A DNA stretch of 25,035 nt from Thermoplasmata archaeon (GCA_030064695.1 JASHYV010000169.1:1-25035); one strand, 5' to 3'; numbered from the stretch's first letter, positions 1-6,894 are shown. A program made the numbers and translations. The notes: generated by a model not told the origin, from the letters alone.

Positions 1-1
1 C

Positions 2-181
2 CCCGGCATCATGGTGGGCCGGTCGGTCCCGTACCTTGGGATCGGCCGCAGTCAGGAAGTACGGTCCTTCCTGGAGGCTGCCGCGCTGCGCGAGATCCGA
101 CCGCGGGTGGCTCGAGGTCTCGACCTGCTCGCCGCGAACGAGCGGATGCGAGAGCGCCTCGGACTTACGAACTCCGGCTAG
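2..181 (+). CDS. C-terminal end of a probable zinc-type (MDR) alcohol dehydrogenase, partial
   Basis: An open frame enters from the left edge and stops at TAG 179-181, giving the last 59 residues of a protein. The pattern IMVGRS, then a variable stretch, then EVRSFLEAAALREIRPRV and LLAANERMRERLG matches the usual end of medium-chain dehydrogenases/reductases, where a helix in the 'aARGxIrP' style is followed by 'l..aNeAl.rl'. In that family this segment closes the catalytic domain after the Rossmann fold. The zinc- and NAD(P)-binding parts lie outside the window, so substrate and even family are tentative. The next gene starts 129 nt later with its own weak promoter, so they are probably separate units. 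Confidence 0.5.
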   Translation, partial: PGIMVGRSVPYLGIGRSQEVRSFLEAAALREIRPRVARGLDLLAANERMRERLGLTNSG

Positions 182-273
182 CGCTCCCAAGCGCGCCGAA
201 CGCCTTCGGGCTCCGCTCGTGGGAGGCTCCTCTCGACTTCGGACTCCATCGGCCGTTTCACCACCCCCCATTT

Positions 274-286
274 CTAAGTCAAATAG
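274..286 (+). promoter_or_regulatory. Weak TATA-like box before the alpha/beta hydrolase
   Basis: CTAAGTCAAATAG is an A/T-rich island in G+C-rich DNA; its AAATAG part is centred about 27 nt before ATG 311, which would give a leaderless transcript. The match is weaker than at other genes here. Confidence 0.35.
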
Positions 287-310
287 CCGGTCCGAGTCGT
301 ATCGAATACC

Positions 311-1168
311 ATGGCGAAGAAGCCCCCCACGAAGTCGCCCAAGTACGACACGGTCGAGGTCCCGGGCGGTCGACTCGCCTTTCAGGCCGCCGGTCGAGGA
401 GACCCGGTCCTCCTCATCCACTCGGTGATCGCGGACAGTCGACTCTGGGACCGGGAGTTCCCCTGGCTCTCGAAGAAACACCAGACGATCCGCTACGACC
501 TGCGGGGCTTCCGGGCCTCCACCCCGGCCTCGGCTCCCTATCCGCTCATCGGCGACGTCGAACGTCTCCTCGATCACGTCGGGGTGGATCGGGTCTTCCT
601 GGTCGGCTCGAGCATGGGCGGAGCTATCGCCGTGGACTACGCGCTCGCGCACCCCGACTCGGTCGCCGGCCTGTTCCTATCCGCTCCCGGGCTGACCGGC
701 GGGGTGCTCGAACCCTACACACCGGAAGAGCTCGCCTCGTTCCAGCGGGACGACAAGCTCTCCCGGGAGATCTTCGCCGCCTGGCAAGCGAAGAAGACGG
801 ACCTCGCCATCGATCTGCTGCGTCAGCTCTGGTGCTCCGCACTCGAGGGAGAGGCGCTCGAGCGTTGGAGGACCATGGTCGCGGAGAATGCGATCGAGGT
901 CTTCACCGACCGGAGCCTGGCCCGGGCCGAACCCCGCCCGCCCTCGGAGAAGCGGCTCTCCGAGATCCGCGTCCCCACGACGGTCGCCATGGGGGACCGC
1001 GACAACCCGGCCCAAGTGTTCTTCGCCCGCCGGATCGTGCGCGCGATCCCCGGGGCCCGACTGATCTCCATACCGGGAGCCGACCACCTCGTGAACCTCT
1101 CGACCCCCGACGTGTTCGCCGCCGCCCTCAACGAGGCCCTGGGCGACGCGCCCCGCCGGTTGAGCTGA
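311..1168 (+). CDS. Alpha/beta hydrolase
   Basis: A 285-residue alpha/beta-hydrolase-fold protein of normal length. After strand LLIHS (34-38) come YDLRGFRAS (62-70), the nucleophile elbow GSSMGG with Ser101, a lid region around 135-205, then VAMGDRDN holding the likely acid (Asp229 or Asp231) and GADHLVNL with catalytic His259. The oxyanion region reads IHS rather than the common HG, a small departure. Such enzymes hydrolyse esters, lactones or carbon-carbon bonds; the substrate cannot be told from sequence. The basic N terminus (MAKKPPTKSPK) looks like a soluble cytoplasmic protein. The gene converges with the DinB-like gene, with 8 nt between stops. Confidence 0.88.
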   Translation: MAKKPPTKSPKYDTVEVPGGRLAFQAAGRGDPVLLIHSVIADSRLWDREFPWLSKKHQTIRYDLRGFRASTPASAPYPLIGDVERLLDHVGVDRVFLVGSSMGGAIAVDYALAHPDSVAGLFLSAPGLTGGVLEPYTPEELASFQRDDKLSREIFAAWQAKKTDLAIDLLRQLWCSALEGEALERWRTMVAENAIEVFTDRSLARAEPRPPSEKRLSEIRVPTTVAMGDRDNPAQVFFARRIVRAIPGARLISIPGADHLVNLSTPDVFAAALNEALGDAPRRLS

Positions 1169-1176
1169 GTCGGGGC

Positions 1177-1674
1177 CTACGGCGGGAGCCGGTAGTCGAG
1201 CCAGTCGATGAAGGGGGGCTCGACCCCCGATTGCCAGAACAGGCAGACGAGTTCGCCGAGATGGGCCACCTCGTCCACGAACGCATGGACCGCGAGGCGC
1301 TCGTAGGTCCGGACCAACTTCTCGGGCCAGAAGAACTCGATCTCCACGCCGAGGTCCGAGTCCTGGAGACGGGCGAGACGGCTCCGGGTCAGCGCGTCGA
1401 CCTTCCGACTGTCCGCGGCGACCGCGTCGAAGTCCCGATAGTCGCCGGCCTTCCGATCGGGAGACTCGGCCGCCGTACCCCCTCGGCGATCGGCCACCTG
1501 CAGCCACGCCTCTTCCACGTCGAGCATGTGCAGATAGACGAGCAGCATCGACCCCCAGGTGGCCCCGCGATCCCGGCTGAACTCGGCCCAGCCCAGGGAA
1601 CGCGCCTTCTCGAGCATCCGGGACCGGCTGTCGATCAGGTATTCGTAGAAGTCCCGAAGGTCCTTCGCGTCCAT
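1177..1674 (-). CDS. DinB-like (DinB/YfiT superfamily) protein
   Basis: A 165-residue mostly helical protein. The DinB four-helix bundle binds a metal through three histidines; candidates here are His49 (in YLHMLDVEEAW), His130 and His138 (in VDEVAHLGELV), close to the usual pattern with a motif near residue 50 and a pair near the end. The segment HMLDVEEAWL is typical of the family. Members act as thiol-dependent transferases or are uncharacterised; no specific substrate is implied. The gene stands alone, divergent from the following membrane protein, and a GGGCCG-ATA-CGGCCC inverted repeat sits just before its start. Only a weak TATA-like CCTTCAAGCCT is seen near 1701. Confidence 0.75.
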   Translation of the reverse strand: MDAKDLRDFYEYLIDSRSRMLEKARSLGWAEFSRDRGATWGSMLLVYLHMLDVEEAWLQVADRRGGTAAESPDRKAGDYRDFDAVAADSRKVDALTRSRLARLQDSDLGVEIEFFWPEKLVRTYERLAVHAFVDEVAHLGELVCLFWQSGVEPPFIDWLDYRLPP

Positions 1675-1678
1675 CGAA

Positions 1679-1693
1679 GGGCCGATACGGCCC
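1679..1693. promoter_or_regulatory. Inverted repeat at the DinB-like gene start, possible operator
   Basis: GGGCCG-ATA-CGGCCC is a perfect 6-bp inverted repeat with a 3-nt centre, lying 5-19 nt before the start codon at 1674, where transcription should begin. An archaeal repressor bound there would block initiation. In G+C-rich DNA such a repeat can arise by chance. Confidence 0.3.
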
Positions 1694-1730
1694 GTAGGCT
1701 TGAAGGTCGCCGCCCGGCGGGCGCCGAGGG

Positions 1731-1740
1731 GCTTTCATAG
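1731..1740 (+). promoter_or_regulatory. TATA-like box before the two-helix membrane protein
   Basis: GCTTTCATAG is centred about 36 nt before ATG 1772, predicting a leader of roughly 10 nt. It argues for ATG 1772 over the in-frame ATG at 1700, which lies upstream of the box. Confidence 0.55.
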
Positions 1741-1771
1741 GTCGGTCGCTGCTCTCGACCGGAGTCGAGGC

Positions 1772-2509
1772 ATGTCCCCCGAACCGATCGACTCGCACGC
1801 GGCCACCGGGCCGCTCCGCACGCATGGGACCTACTTCGAGACCCGGGACCCGACGGCCAATCCGGTGGAGGCTCCTCCTCCCACCCTGCCCGCCCAGTTC
1901 GACCTCGCCCGCGAGGTCGCCGAGGACCGCGCTCGGCTGCGCGGGGCCCTCGGCGTGCGATGGGCGACCGGGATCGCCTCCCTCGCACTGGCCGCCGTCT
2001 TCATCGTCCTCGCGCTTCTCTACGGGTCGCTCCTCCTGTTCCTGCCGGCGGCGCTCCTTCTCGCCGCTGCGATCGGCCTATTCCGGATCCTGCTTTCCAT
2101 CTCGAGATGGCCGACCTCGGTCGAGCTGAGCGAGCAGGGAATCCAGTTCTGGTTCCGGCGGGGCCGCTCGCCGATGATGGAGTGGACCGACTCCAAGTTC
2201 TCGATCGAAGTGCGCGAAGCCTCGGCGGAGGTGAACCAGCGGCTCCGTCCGCCCAGGGTGGGGCCATCCTATCGGATCTTGACCGGACAGTCGAGCCGGA
2301 GCGGGTTCCCACGCATCGTGGTCGGTGTGCCGCTCGAACTGGTCCGCGCTCTCCTGTCCGTGGCCCGATCAAAGGGCCTCTCGATCGACCGGGACCTCGA
2401 GGGCACGGCGGGCTCCGAGTCCGAGCGCCTGGTCTACCGGTTCCAGGGGGTCCGCAAGAAGCGACCCGCTGTGGATGCGAACCCGTTCCCCGAGCGCCCG
2501 AGCGCGTGA
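1772..2509 (+). CDS. Two-helix membrane protein of unknown function
   Basis: A 245-residue protein I do not recognise. A polar, proline-rich N terminus (1-60) leads to two adjacent hydrophobic helices (about 64-85 and 86-110), followed by a soluble domain of about 135 residues rich in short strands (SVELSEQGIQFWF, EWTDSKFSIEV). The hairpin-plus-beta-domain layout resembles bacterial-PH-like membrane proteins, but this is only a shape resemblance. Start chosen from the TATA-like box at 1731-1740; an in-frame ATG at 1700 would precede the promoter. It ends 213 nt before the KaiC-like gene, with a 22-bp palindrome in between, so cotranscription is uncertain. Confidence 0.7.
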   Translation: MSPEPIDSHAATGPLRTHGTYFETRDPTANPVEAPPPTLPAQFDLAREVAEDRARLRGALGVRWATGIASLALAAVFIVLALLYGSLLLFLPAALLLAAAIGLFRILLSISRWPTSVELSEQGIQFWFRRGRSPMMEWTDSKFSIEVREASAEVNQRLRPPRVGPSYRILTGQSSRSGFPRIVVGVPLELVRALLSVARSKGLSIDRDLEGTAGSESERLVYRFQGVRKKRPAVDANPFPERPSA

Positions 2510-2534
2510 GTGGCGGCCCCGGAGCACACGGGCT

Positions 2535-2556
2535 CGCTCACAGAATTCTGTGAGCG
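2535..2556. promoter_or_regulatory. 22-bp perfect palindrome, candidate operator
   Basis: The half CGCTCACAGAA is followed at once by its exact complement TTCTGTGAGCG, with no loop, centred on an EcoRI-type GAATTC. It is markedly more A/T-rich than its surroundings. It lies 26 nt after the membrane protein stop and about 135 nt upstream of the TATA-like box of the KaiC-like/roadblock operon. The lack of a loop or T tract argues for a dimeric protein-binding site rather than a terminator. Confidence 0.5.
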
Positions 2557-2690
2557 CTGGCCGAACTCCCACCACGAGTTCCTGTGCCTCGGCGCCCGGT
2601 TGTCGGGCTACCGCGACCGGGAGCCGGAACCGCCGCACCCGGAAATGGAACGCGAGTACCGTCAGAAAATCGACCCTCGAATCGGAATGA

Positions 2691-2700
2691 ATCTAAGAAC
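2691..2700 (+). promoter_or_regulatory. TATA-like box before the KaiC-like gene
   Basis: ATCTAAGAAC is centred 27 nt before ATG 2723, exactly the spacing for a leaderless transcript. It sets the start of the KaiC-like gene at 2723 and excludes in-frame starts at 2510, 2645 and 2687. Confidence 0.6.
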
Positions 2701-2722
2701 CCCTTCGCAACTCTCCTTCACC

Positions 2723-3487
2723 ATGCGAGTCCGCGCGACCGCGGCCAGCGAAGAGACCGGTTGGGTGCCCACGAACGATCCCGAAGGGCGGTACTCGAGC
2801 GGCATCCCGGACCTCGATCGACTGATCGGCGGCGGGTTCCGCCGCGGCAGCGAGACGCTCTTCACGCTCGACGAGACGGTGGATCTGGAGGATCTCGACC
2901 TCATCCTGTTCCCGATCTTCCTCAACTTCCTCTACCAGTCGCGCGGCATCATCGCCGTCCTCCCCTCTCGGGATTCGCCGCACGCCTTCCGCGGACGGCT
3001 CACGCGCTACGCCACGCGTCGCCGATTCGACACTCGGGTCCGGGTCGTCGACTATTTCGGAGAGGACCATGGACTGTCCTATGTCGTGAACCTCGCCAAG
3101 GAGGGGGAGCCGATCCCGAGGCAGCGTGCCATCCAGAAGATGGTGGCCGCGGAGAAGGAGGCCCAGGGCGGTCACAAGAAGCCGATCATCGAGTACACGG
3201 CCTTCGAGGCGTTCGAAACCGGGATGGGCGCCGAGGCAGCCCTCAAGTCGACGTCCTACGGGATCAAGCGCGTCAAGATCGTGGGAAATCTCGGGATCGG
3301 CCTGCTGCGACCCGGCCTCGGGATGTCGGCGGGGGTTCGGAGCGCGGCCGACGCCGAGTTCGCGCTGCACCGAGACGACGTCGGGCTCATCATCCGAGGG
3401 GTCCGACCCTCGTTCCCGAGCTTCGTCGTCACGGCGGACCGGGTCAAGGGCCTCCCGTACGTCTCCTTCGTGCCGCAGCCGAAGTAG
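2723..3487 (+). CDS. KaiC/RecA-fold protein lacking the Walker A motif
   Basis: A 254-residue protein with the frame of a single KaiC-like domain. SSGIPDLDRLIGGGFRRGS (25-43) matches the KaiC entry motif 'GipeLDellgGGlprGs', but where GxxGxGKT should follow the sequence is ETLFTLDETVDLED, with no P-loop lysine. The Walker B region is also altered (PIIEYTAFEAF, 154-164). The end (ADAEFALHRDDVGLIIRGVRPSF) matches the KaiC 'aD.ii.L....rRgv.iiK.Rg' strand. It probably keeps the fold but does not hydrolyse ATP conventionally, acting as a scaffold or sensor. A roadblock gene follows after 12 nt, so the two are likely cotranscribed. The family comparison is from motif memory, not a search. Confidence 0.7.
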   Translation: MRVRATAASEETGWVPTNDPEGRYSSGIPDLDRLIGGGFRRGSETLFTLDETVDLEDLDLILFPIFLNFLYQSRGIIAVLPSRDSPHAFRGRLTRYATRRRFDTRVRVVDYFGEDHGLSYVVNLAKEGEPIPRQRAIQKMVAAEKEAQGGHKKPIIEYTAFEAFETGMGAEAALKSTSYGIKRVKIVGNLGIGLLRPGLGMSAGVRSAADAEFALHRDDVGLIIRGVRPSFPSFVVTADRVKGLPYVSFVPQPK

Positions 3488-3494
3488 GGGGGAA
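3487..3494 (+). promoter_or_regulatory. Shine-Dalgarno run for the roadblock gene
   Basis: GGGGGGAA ends 5 nt before ATG 3500. As the second gene of an operon it uses a ribosome-binding site, unlike most first genes here. Confidence 0.5.
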
Positions 3495-3499
3495 GAACG

Positions 3500-3859
3500 A
3501 TGTGGGCCCATCCAAGTCCTTCGGCGGTCCTCGAGGACCTGAAGTCCCGAACCGGCAGTCTCGGAGCGGCCCTCCTGTCGCGCGACGGCACCGTGTTGTT
3601 CGCCAGTCTCCCGGACGGGATCTACGCCGACACGTTCGCGATCCTGTGGGCGACCCTGTACGGCGCGGCCGTGACCGCGAACCTCGAGATGGGTCGGGCG
3701 CCCCCGGGGCGCATCACGGTCGACGGGACCGATTCGCGGACCCTGGTGCTCGGAGCCGGTTCGAAGGCGGTCCTGGTGCTCGTGCTTGAGGCCCACGCGG
3801 ATGTGGACCGTGTGCGGGCCGAAGCCGATCGATTCGTGGACCTTCTGTCGCTCGGCTGA
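3500..3859 (+). CDS. Roadblock/LC7-domain protein
   Basis: A 119-residue protein whose whole length fits one roadblock/LC7 domain: an N-terminal helix (PSAVLEDLKSRT), the strand pair GAALLSRDGTVLFASLP, a helix FAILWATLYGAAVTANLEMG, two strands (RITVDGTDSRTLVLGAGSKAVLVLVLE) and a final helix VDRVRAEADRFVDLL. In archaea and bacteria such proteins dimerise and regulate small GTPases or pair with ATPases in polarity and signalling modules. Its partner here is most likely the upstream KaiC-like protein (12-nt gap, strong Shine-Dalgarno). No GTPase gene is in the window. About 200 nt after it (3860-4062) hold no gene I can support. Confidence 0.78.
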   Translation: MWAHPSPSAVLEDLKSRTGSLGAALLSRDGTVLFASLPDGIYADTFAILWATLYGAAVTANLEMGRAPPGRITVDGTDSRTLVLGAGSKAVLVLVLEAHADVDRVRAEADRFVDLLSLG

Positions 3860-4062
3860 GCGAACAGCTCGGCCACACGTCCCACCGCGCACGGTGCGGA
3901 CCCTGGGCTCCGGCCTGAGCGTCGCCCGGAATGCGCCCCCCCGGCGGCCGAGAATCTCCGCGTGTCAGCGCGGGCCCTCCGCCAGAGCTGTTCCCGCACG
4001 GGGGTCCATTCCTGGGCAGGGGAGGAGGCAACGATCCGCTCCCCCTTCGGGACGGGTGCAGT

Positions 4063-4254
4063 TCAGATCGCGACCAGCCCGGCCCAGAAGGTCGACAGGA
4101 AGGCGAGCGTGAGGAACATGGTGGCGCCCGTCTCGTCCGGGGTCGTGGGATGGCCGGCGTGCGACTGAAGGAAGAGCAACCCGCCCATCCCCAGGAGAAG
4201 CACGCCAAAGACGAGCGAGGCCATCAACAGCAGCTCTCCGAGGGTTCGCTTCAC
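4063..4254 (-). CDS. Small two-helix membrane protein
   Basis: A 63-residue protein starting at GTG 4254 and ending in TGA at 4063. Two hydrophobic segments (about 7-28 and 44-62) flank a short polar loop (HAGHPTTPDETGA), so it should be a membrane hairpin with both ends on the same side. No family is recognised. A short A/T-richer run (CCGTAAGG) near 4262-4270 could be a promoter element, in which case the internal ATG at 4224 might be the true start. The 150 nt to the next gene (4255-4404) show nothing else. Confidence 0.55.
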   Translation of the reverse strand: MKRTLGELLLMASLVFGVLLLGMGGLLFLQSHAGHPTTPDETGATMFLTLAFLSTFWAGLVAI

Positions 4255-4404
4255 GGCCCGACCTTACGGCGCAGGGTGCAGCGATGCACCCGAAACCGAC
4301 TCGTCGAGGAACTCTCACCCCGCATAAGGACTGCCGGCCCGGCCCCGACCACGAACCGACCGCCGGCCCGGGTTGTAAGGCACCTTGCGCCCCGCCGGGC
4401 CCCG

Positions 4405-4788
4405 TCAGACCCGCTGGCCGAAGTGGAACCCCTTCTTGTCGATCACGTCGAAAGGATTGCCGTCGGGGTCGGCCAGCGTGACGAAGTCCCGGCCCTCCCG
4501 TGCGGGCTCGAGCAACCTGGCTCCGAGTTGGATCAAGCGCCGGGTCTCTCCCTCGGGATCGGAGGAGTAGAGGTCGAGGTGGAATCGGTAATCGCTGCCG
4601 GGAGCTTCGCCCAGCTGAAAATCGATGTTCGGGCCGTGGTTCTCCGGATCGACGAGGACGACGAAGTCCTCGTCGCGCGGCTCTCGAACGCGGTATCCGA
4701 GGGCCGAGCACCAGAACTCGATCATGCGCTGGACCTCCTTGCATTCGATCACGATGGAGCCGACCCAAGTCTTCCCTGGTCCCGCCAT
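4405..4788 (-). CDS. VOC-superfamily (glyoxalase/bleomycin-resistance fold) protein
   Basis: A 127-residue single-VOC-unit protein. It shows the two beta-alpha-beta-beta-beta modules: TWVGSIVIECKEVQRMIEFWCSALGY first and, after HLDLYSSDPEGET, the closing FVTLADPDGNPFDVID, the signature 'l.DPdGN.~el'. Two such modules form a metal-binding cup in dioxygenases, glyoxalases and drug-binding proteins; this one cannot be assigned to a substrate. His70 and Asp114 are possible metal or ligand contacts. It has its own TATA-like box and is divergent from the oxidase gene, 98 nt apart. Confidence 0.85.
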   Translation of the reverse strand: MAGPGKTWVGSIVIECKEVQRMIEFWCSALGYRVREPRDEDFVVLVDPENHGPNIDFQLGEAPGSDYRFHLDLYSSDPEGETRRLIQLGARLLEPAREGRDFVTLADPDGNPFDVIDKKGFHFGQRV

Positions 4789-4807
4789 GTCGCCGCGAGG
4801 ATCCGAG

Positions 4808-4818
4808 CGCTATGAATC
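4808..4818 (-). promoter_or_regulatory. TATA-like box of the VOC gene at 4405
   Basis: On the minus strand GATTCATAGCG is centred 25 nt before ATG 4788, consistent with a leaderless transcript. Confidence 0.5.
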
Positions 4819-4850
4819 AGTTCGGATAGGTGCCCCCGGGCTTCCACCCA

Positions 4851-4860
4851 GCTCTATCTC
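4851..4860 (+). promoter_or_regulatory. TATA-like box of the MSOX-family oxidase
   Basis: GCTCTATCTC is centred about 31 nt before ATG 4887. It supports that start over the in-frame ATG at 4830, which would lie upstream of the box. Confidence 0.45.
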
Positions 4861-4886
4861 CCCTGGGGGCTGAGGGTTCGGGTCCG

Positions 4887-6020
4887 ATGCCGGAATTCGA
4901 TGCGATCGTCGTGGGTCTCGGGGGTGCCGGATCGGCCTCCGCCTACCATCTCGCCCGATCCGGGGGCCATGTCCTCGGGATCGAGCAGTTCGGGCCGAAC
5001 CATCTCAACGGCTCCTCGCACGGTCGGACTCGGATCTATCGGACGGCGTACTCGGAGGGACCGGTATACGTTCCGTTGACCCAGAGAGCTCAAAGACTCT
5101 GGCACGAGCTGCAGCACGGCTCGAAGGCCAGGATCATTCAGAAGACGGGGGGACTGTACATCGGCCGTCCCGCCGCCCGCACGATCGCGGGAGCCCGCCG
5201 GAGCGCAGAGGCGTTCTCCTTACCGGGCCAAGTTCTCGAGCGCGCGGAGGTGCAGGCCCGATTTCCGCAGTTCCTTCTGCACGAGGACGAGGTCGCGTTC
5301 TGGGATCCCGACGCGGGCGCGCTGTTCCCGGAGAACTGCATGCAGGCTCATGTCGACGGGGCGTTGCAGCATGGGGCCGAGCTCCACTACGGAGAGGCCG
5401 TGCGAGGATGGCGTTCCGAAGGAGATTCGGTCACCGTCGCGACCCCGGCGGGGGAGTATCGCGCTCGCTCCCTGGTACTGACCGCCGGCTCGTGGACGTC
5501 CGGGCTCCTGACGGACCTCGGGCTCCCCCTCGAGGTGGAGCGGCAGTTCGTCCTCTGGTTCTCGGCATCGAGAGCCGACTTTGTGACCCCCGACCGGATG
5601 CCGGTGTTCATTTTCGATCGACGGCCCGGACTCGAGACCTACGGTCTGCCCGACTTCGGAGAGGGCGTCAAGGTCGGGGCGTGGGCGGGAAAGAAGGCCA
5701 CGACCCCGGAGTCGGCTGATCGGGAGCTGCACGAGGCCGACGCGGCGCCGGTTCGCAACTTCGTCCACGATTCGATCGCGGGCGTCGAGGCCAGGGAAAG
5801 AGAATGGATGTCCTGTCTGATGACCATGGCTCCGGACCATGACTTTTTGATCGGTCGTCACCCCCGGTATCCGAGCATCGTCCTGGTCAGCGCCTGTTCC
5901 GGTCATGGCTTCAAGTTTGCAAGCGTGGTCGGCGAAGTGGTGTCACGTCTCGTGAACCAAGCGGACCCCGGCTTCGACCTGTCCGCCTTCGACCCGGGCC
6001 GATTCGCCCCGAAGCGCTAG
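4887..6020 (+). CDS. FAD-dependent amine oxidase of the monomeric sarcosine oxidase / N-methyltryptophan oxidase family
   Basis: A 377-residue flavoprotein, usual length for the family. The N terminus carries the FAD dinucleotide-binding fold (DAIVVGLGGAGSASAYHLA, acidic Glu at IEQFG), then GSSHGRTRIYRTAYSEG, the family signature. Cys310 (WMSCLMTMAPDHDF) aligns with the cysteine that binds FAD covalently in monomeric sarcosine oxidase, Lys262 (VKVGAW) with its oxygen-activating lysine, and SGHGFKFASVVGE closes the FAD site. It should oxidise a secondary amine such as an N-methyl amino acid, releasing hydrogen peroxide. Where the sarcosine oxidase I recall has Tyr-His after KLG, this protein has Ala-Trp, so its substrate may differ. 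It stands alone with its own promoter. Confidence 0.88.
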   Translation: MPEFDAIVVGLGGAGSASAYHLARSGGHVLGIEQFGPNHLNGSSHGRTRIYRTAYSEGPVYVPLTQRAQRLWHELQHGSKARIIQKTGGLYIGRPAARTIAGARRSAEAFSLPGQVLERAEVQARFPQFLLHEDEVAFWDPDAGALFPENCMQAHVDGALQHGAELHYGEAVRGWRSEGDSVTVATPAGEYRARSLVLTAGSWTSGLLTDLGLPLEVERQFVLWFSASRADFVTPDRMPVFIFDRRPGLETYGLPDFGEGVKVGAWAGKKATTPESADRELHEADAAPVRNFVHDSIAGVEAREREWMSCLMTMAPDHDFLIGRHPRYPSIVLVSACSGHGFKFASVVGEVVSRLVNQADPGFDLSAFDPGRFAPKR

Positions 6021-6133
6021 CACCTCCGACTGGGCGGTGCCCGGGCTCACGGGCCGTTACGGCTCGGCGGGCTCCGGCGGGCCCGCCTCCGTCCAAGCCC
6101 GGGGAAACGTGCGACCCTCGCCGTCTCCATGAC

Positions 6134-6144
6134 GAATAAATAGG
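6134..6144 (+). promoter_or_regulatory. TATA-like box before the second RecA-like gene
   Basis: GAATAAATAGG is one of the best TATA matches in the window. It is centred about 39 nt before ATG 6178, predicting a leader of about 13 nt. Confidence 0.6.
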
Positions 6145-6177
6145 ACGCCCACTCTCGCTCGGGGTCGTTCGAGTCCA

Positions 6178-6894
6178 ATGCTCGGAGGCTTCTTGTCGAC
6201 GCCGCCGGACTCCCCGGACGTCGTGACCTCGCTCTACGTCTGGGGGCCCAATCGCGACGAGGTGAATCGCCTTGCGACCCGGGCGGCCCAAGGAATGGAC
6301 CCACGGTTCGCGTGGGTCGAGGTCTCCGACGCCGCGGCCGGCGGCCTACCGCCGAGCGACCCCGAGCGGGGCCTGGCGGCTCCCGCGCACGCCTTCAGCC
6401 CGGCCCCCGGCATCAGCGAGCAACGGATGTGGACGTACCTTCAACCGAACGGCCAGCGGGGCGAGGCCCAGGAACTGGACAGCTTCGTGCGGATGTCGGA
6501 GCCGATCCAGCGGGCGATCGAGCACCTGCTCCAACGGGATCGCCCTCGAGTCCTGGTGGTGGCCAATCTCGAGCGGCTTCTGGGCCTCTTCTGCAAGGAC
6601 GACGCGGTGCCCCACCCCTTCATCGAGTGGTTGAACGCGCACGAGATCACGCTCGTGGCCAGTTCGACCGGGAAGCCGCTGCACGAGGGAGTCTTCTTCG
6701 ACTACCTGATCACGCAACCGGACTCGGCGTCCGGGGCGGCCCGGGCGCCGATCGTGGCGGTCTGTCAGCGGGGCGACCAGGACTCGAGCTTTCTCCATCG
6801 AATCTTCGACCCGCACGACGTCGTGAGCATCGTAGGGCCCTCGCCGGCCACTGGGCCGGGCTCGACGTCGTCCCGGGGCGGGACCGGCGGCTGA
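6178..6894 (+). CDS. Unrecognised protein, possibly a degenerate RecA-fold domain
   Basis: A 238-residue soluble protein with no clear family. SLYVWGPNRDEVNRLATRAA (18-37) resembles a first strand and helix with no Walker A lysine. RVLVVANLERLLGLF (124-138) followed by FIEWLNAHEITLVASSTGKP (148-167) looks like a Walker-B strand and next strand of a RecA/KaiC-like core, but the acidic Walker B residue is replaced by Ala-Asn. The end is a Gly/Ser/Thr-rich tail. Similar arrangements occur in archaeal KaiC relatives, so it may be a second P-loop-less member beside the protein at 2723; this is inference from secondary-structure pattern. It has its own promoter. Confidence 0.55.
   Translation: MLGGFLSTPPDSPDVVTSLYVWGPNRDEVNRLATRAAQGMDPRFAWVEVSDAAAGGLPPSDPERGLAAPAHAFSPAPGISEQRMWTYLQPNGQRGEAQELDSFVRMSEPIQRAIEHLLQRDRPRVLVVANLERLLGLFCKDDAVPHPFIEWLNAHEITLVASSTGKPLHEGVFFDYLITQPDSASGAARAPIVAVCQRGDQDSSFLHRIFDPHDVVSIVGPSPATGPGSTSSRGGTGG

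Noticed and set aside
36..428. Plus-strand open frame overlapping the first two genes
   Set aside because: It is Arg/Ser-rich, overlaps the better-supported dehydrogenase tail and hydrolase in other frames, and has no promoter or recognisable motif.
677..1825. Long minus-strand open frame of about 380 codons opposite the alpha/beta hydrolase
   Set aside because: High G+C leaves few stops on the shadow frames. The frame is low-complexity Arg/Gly/Pro-rich and overlaps two convincing genes. Similar shadow frames at 2693-3892, 6346-7539, 13579-14559 and 22707-23969 are dismissed for the same reason.
2510..2722. GTG start at 2510 giving a 71-residue N-terminal extension of the KaiC-like protein
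   Set aside because: The extension has no KaiC similarity, contains the 22-bp palindrome, and lies upstream of a TATA-like box placed exactly for ATG 2723.
6076..6087. 12-bp perfect palindrome GGCGGGCCCGCC after the oxidase gene
   Set aside because: All G/C and short; such palindromes are expected by chance at this composition, and no T tract follows to suggest a terminator.
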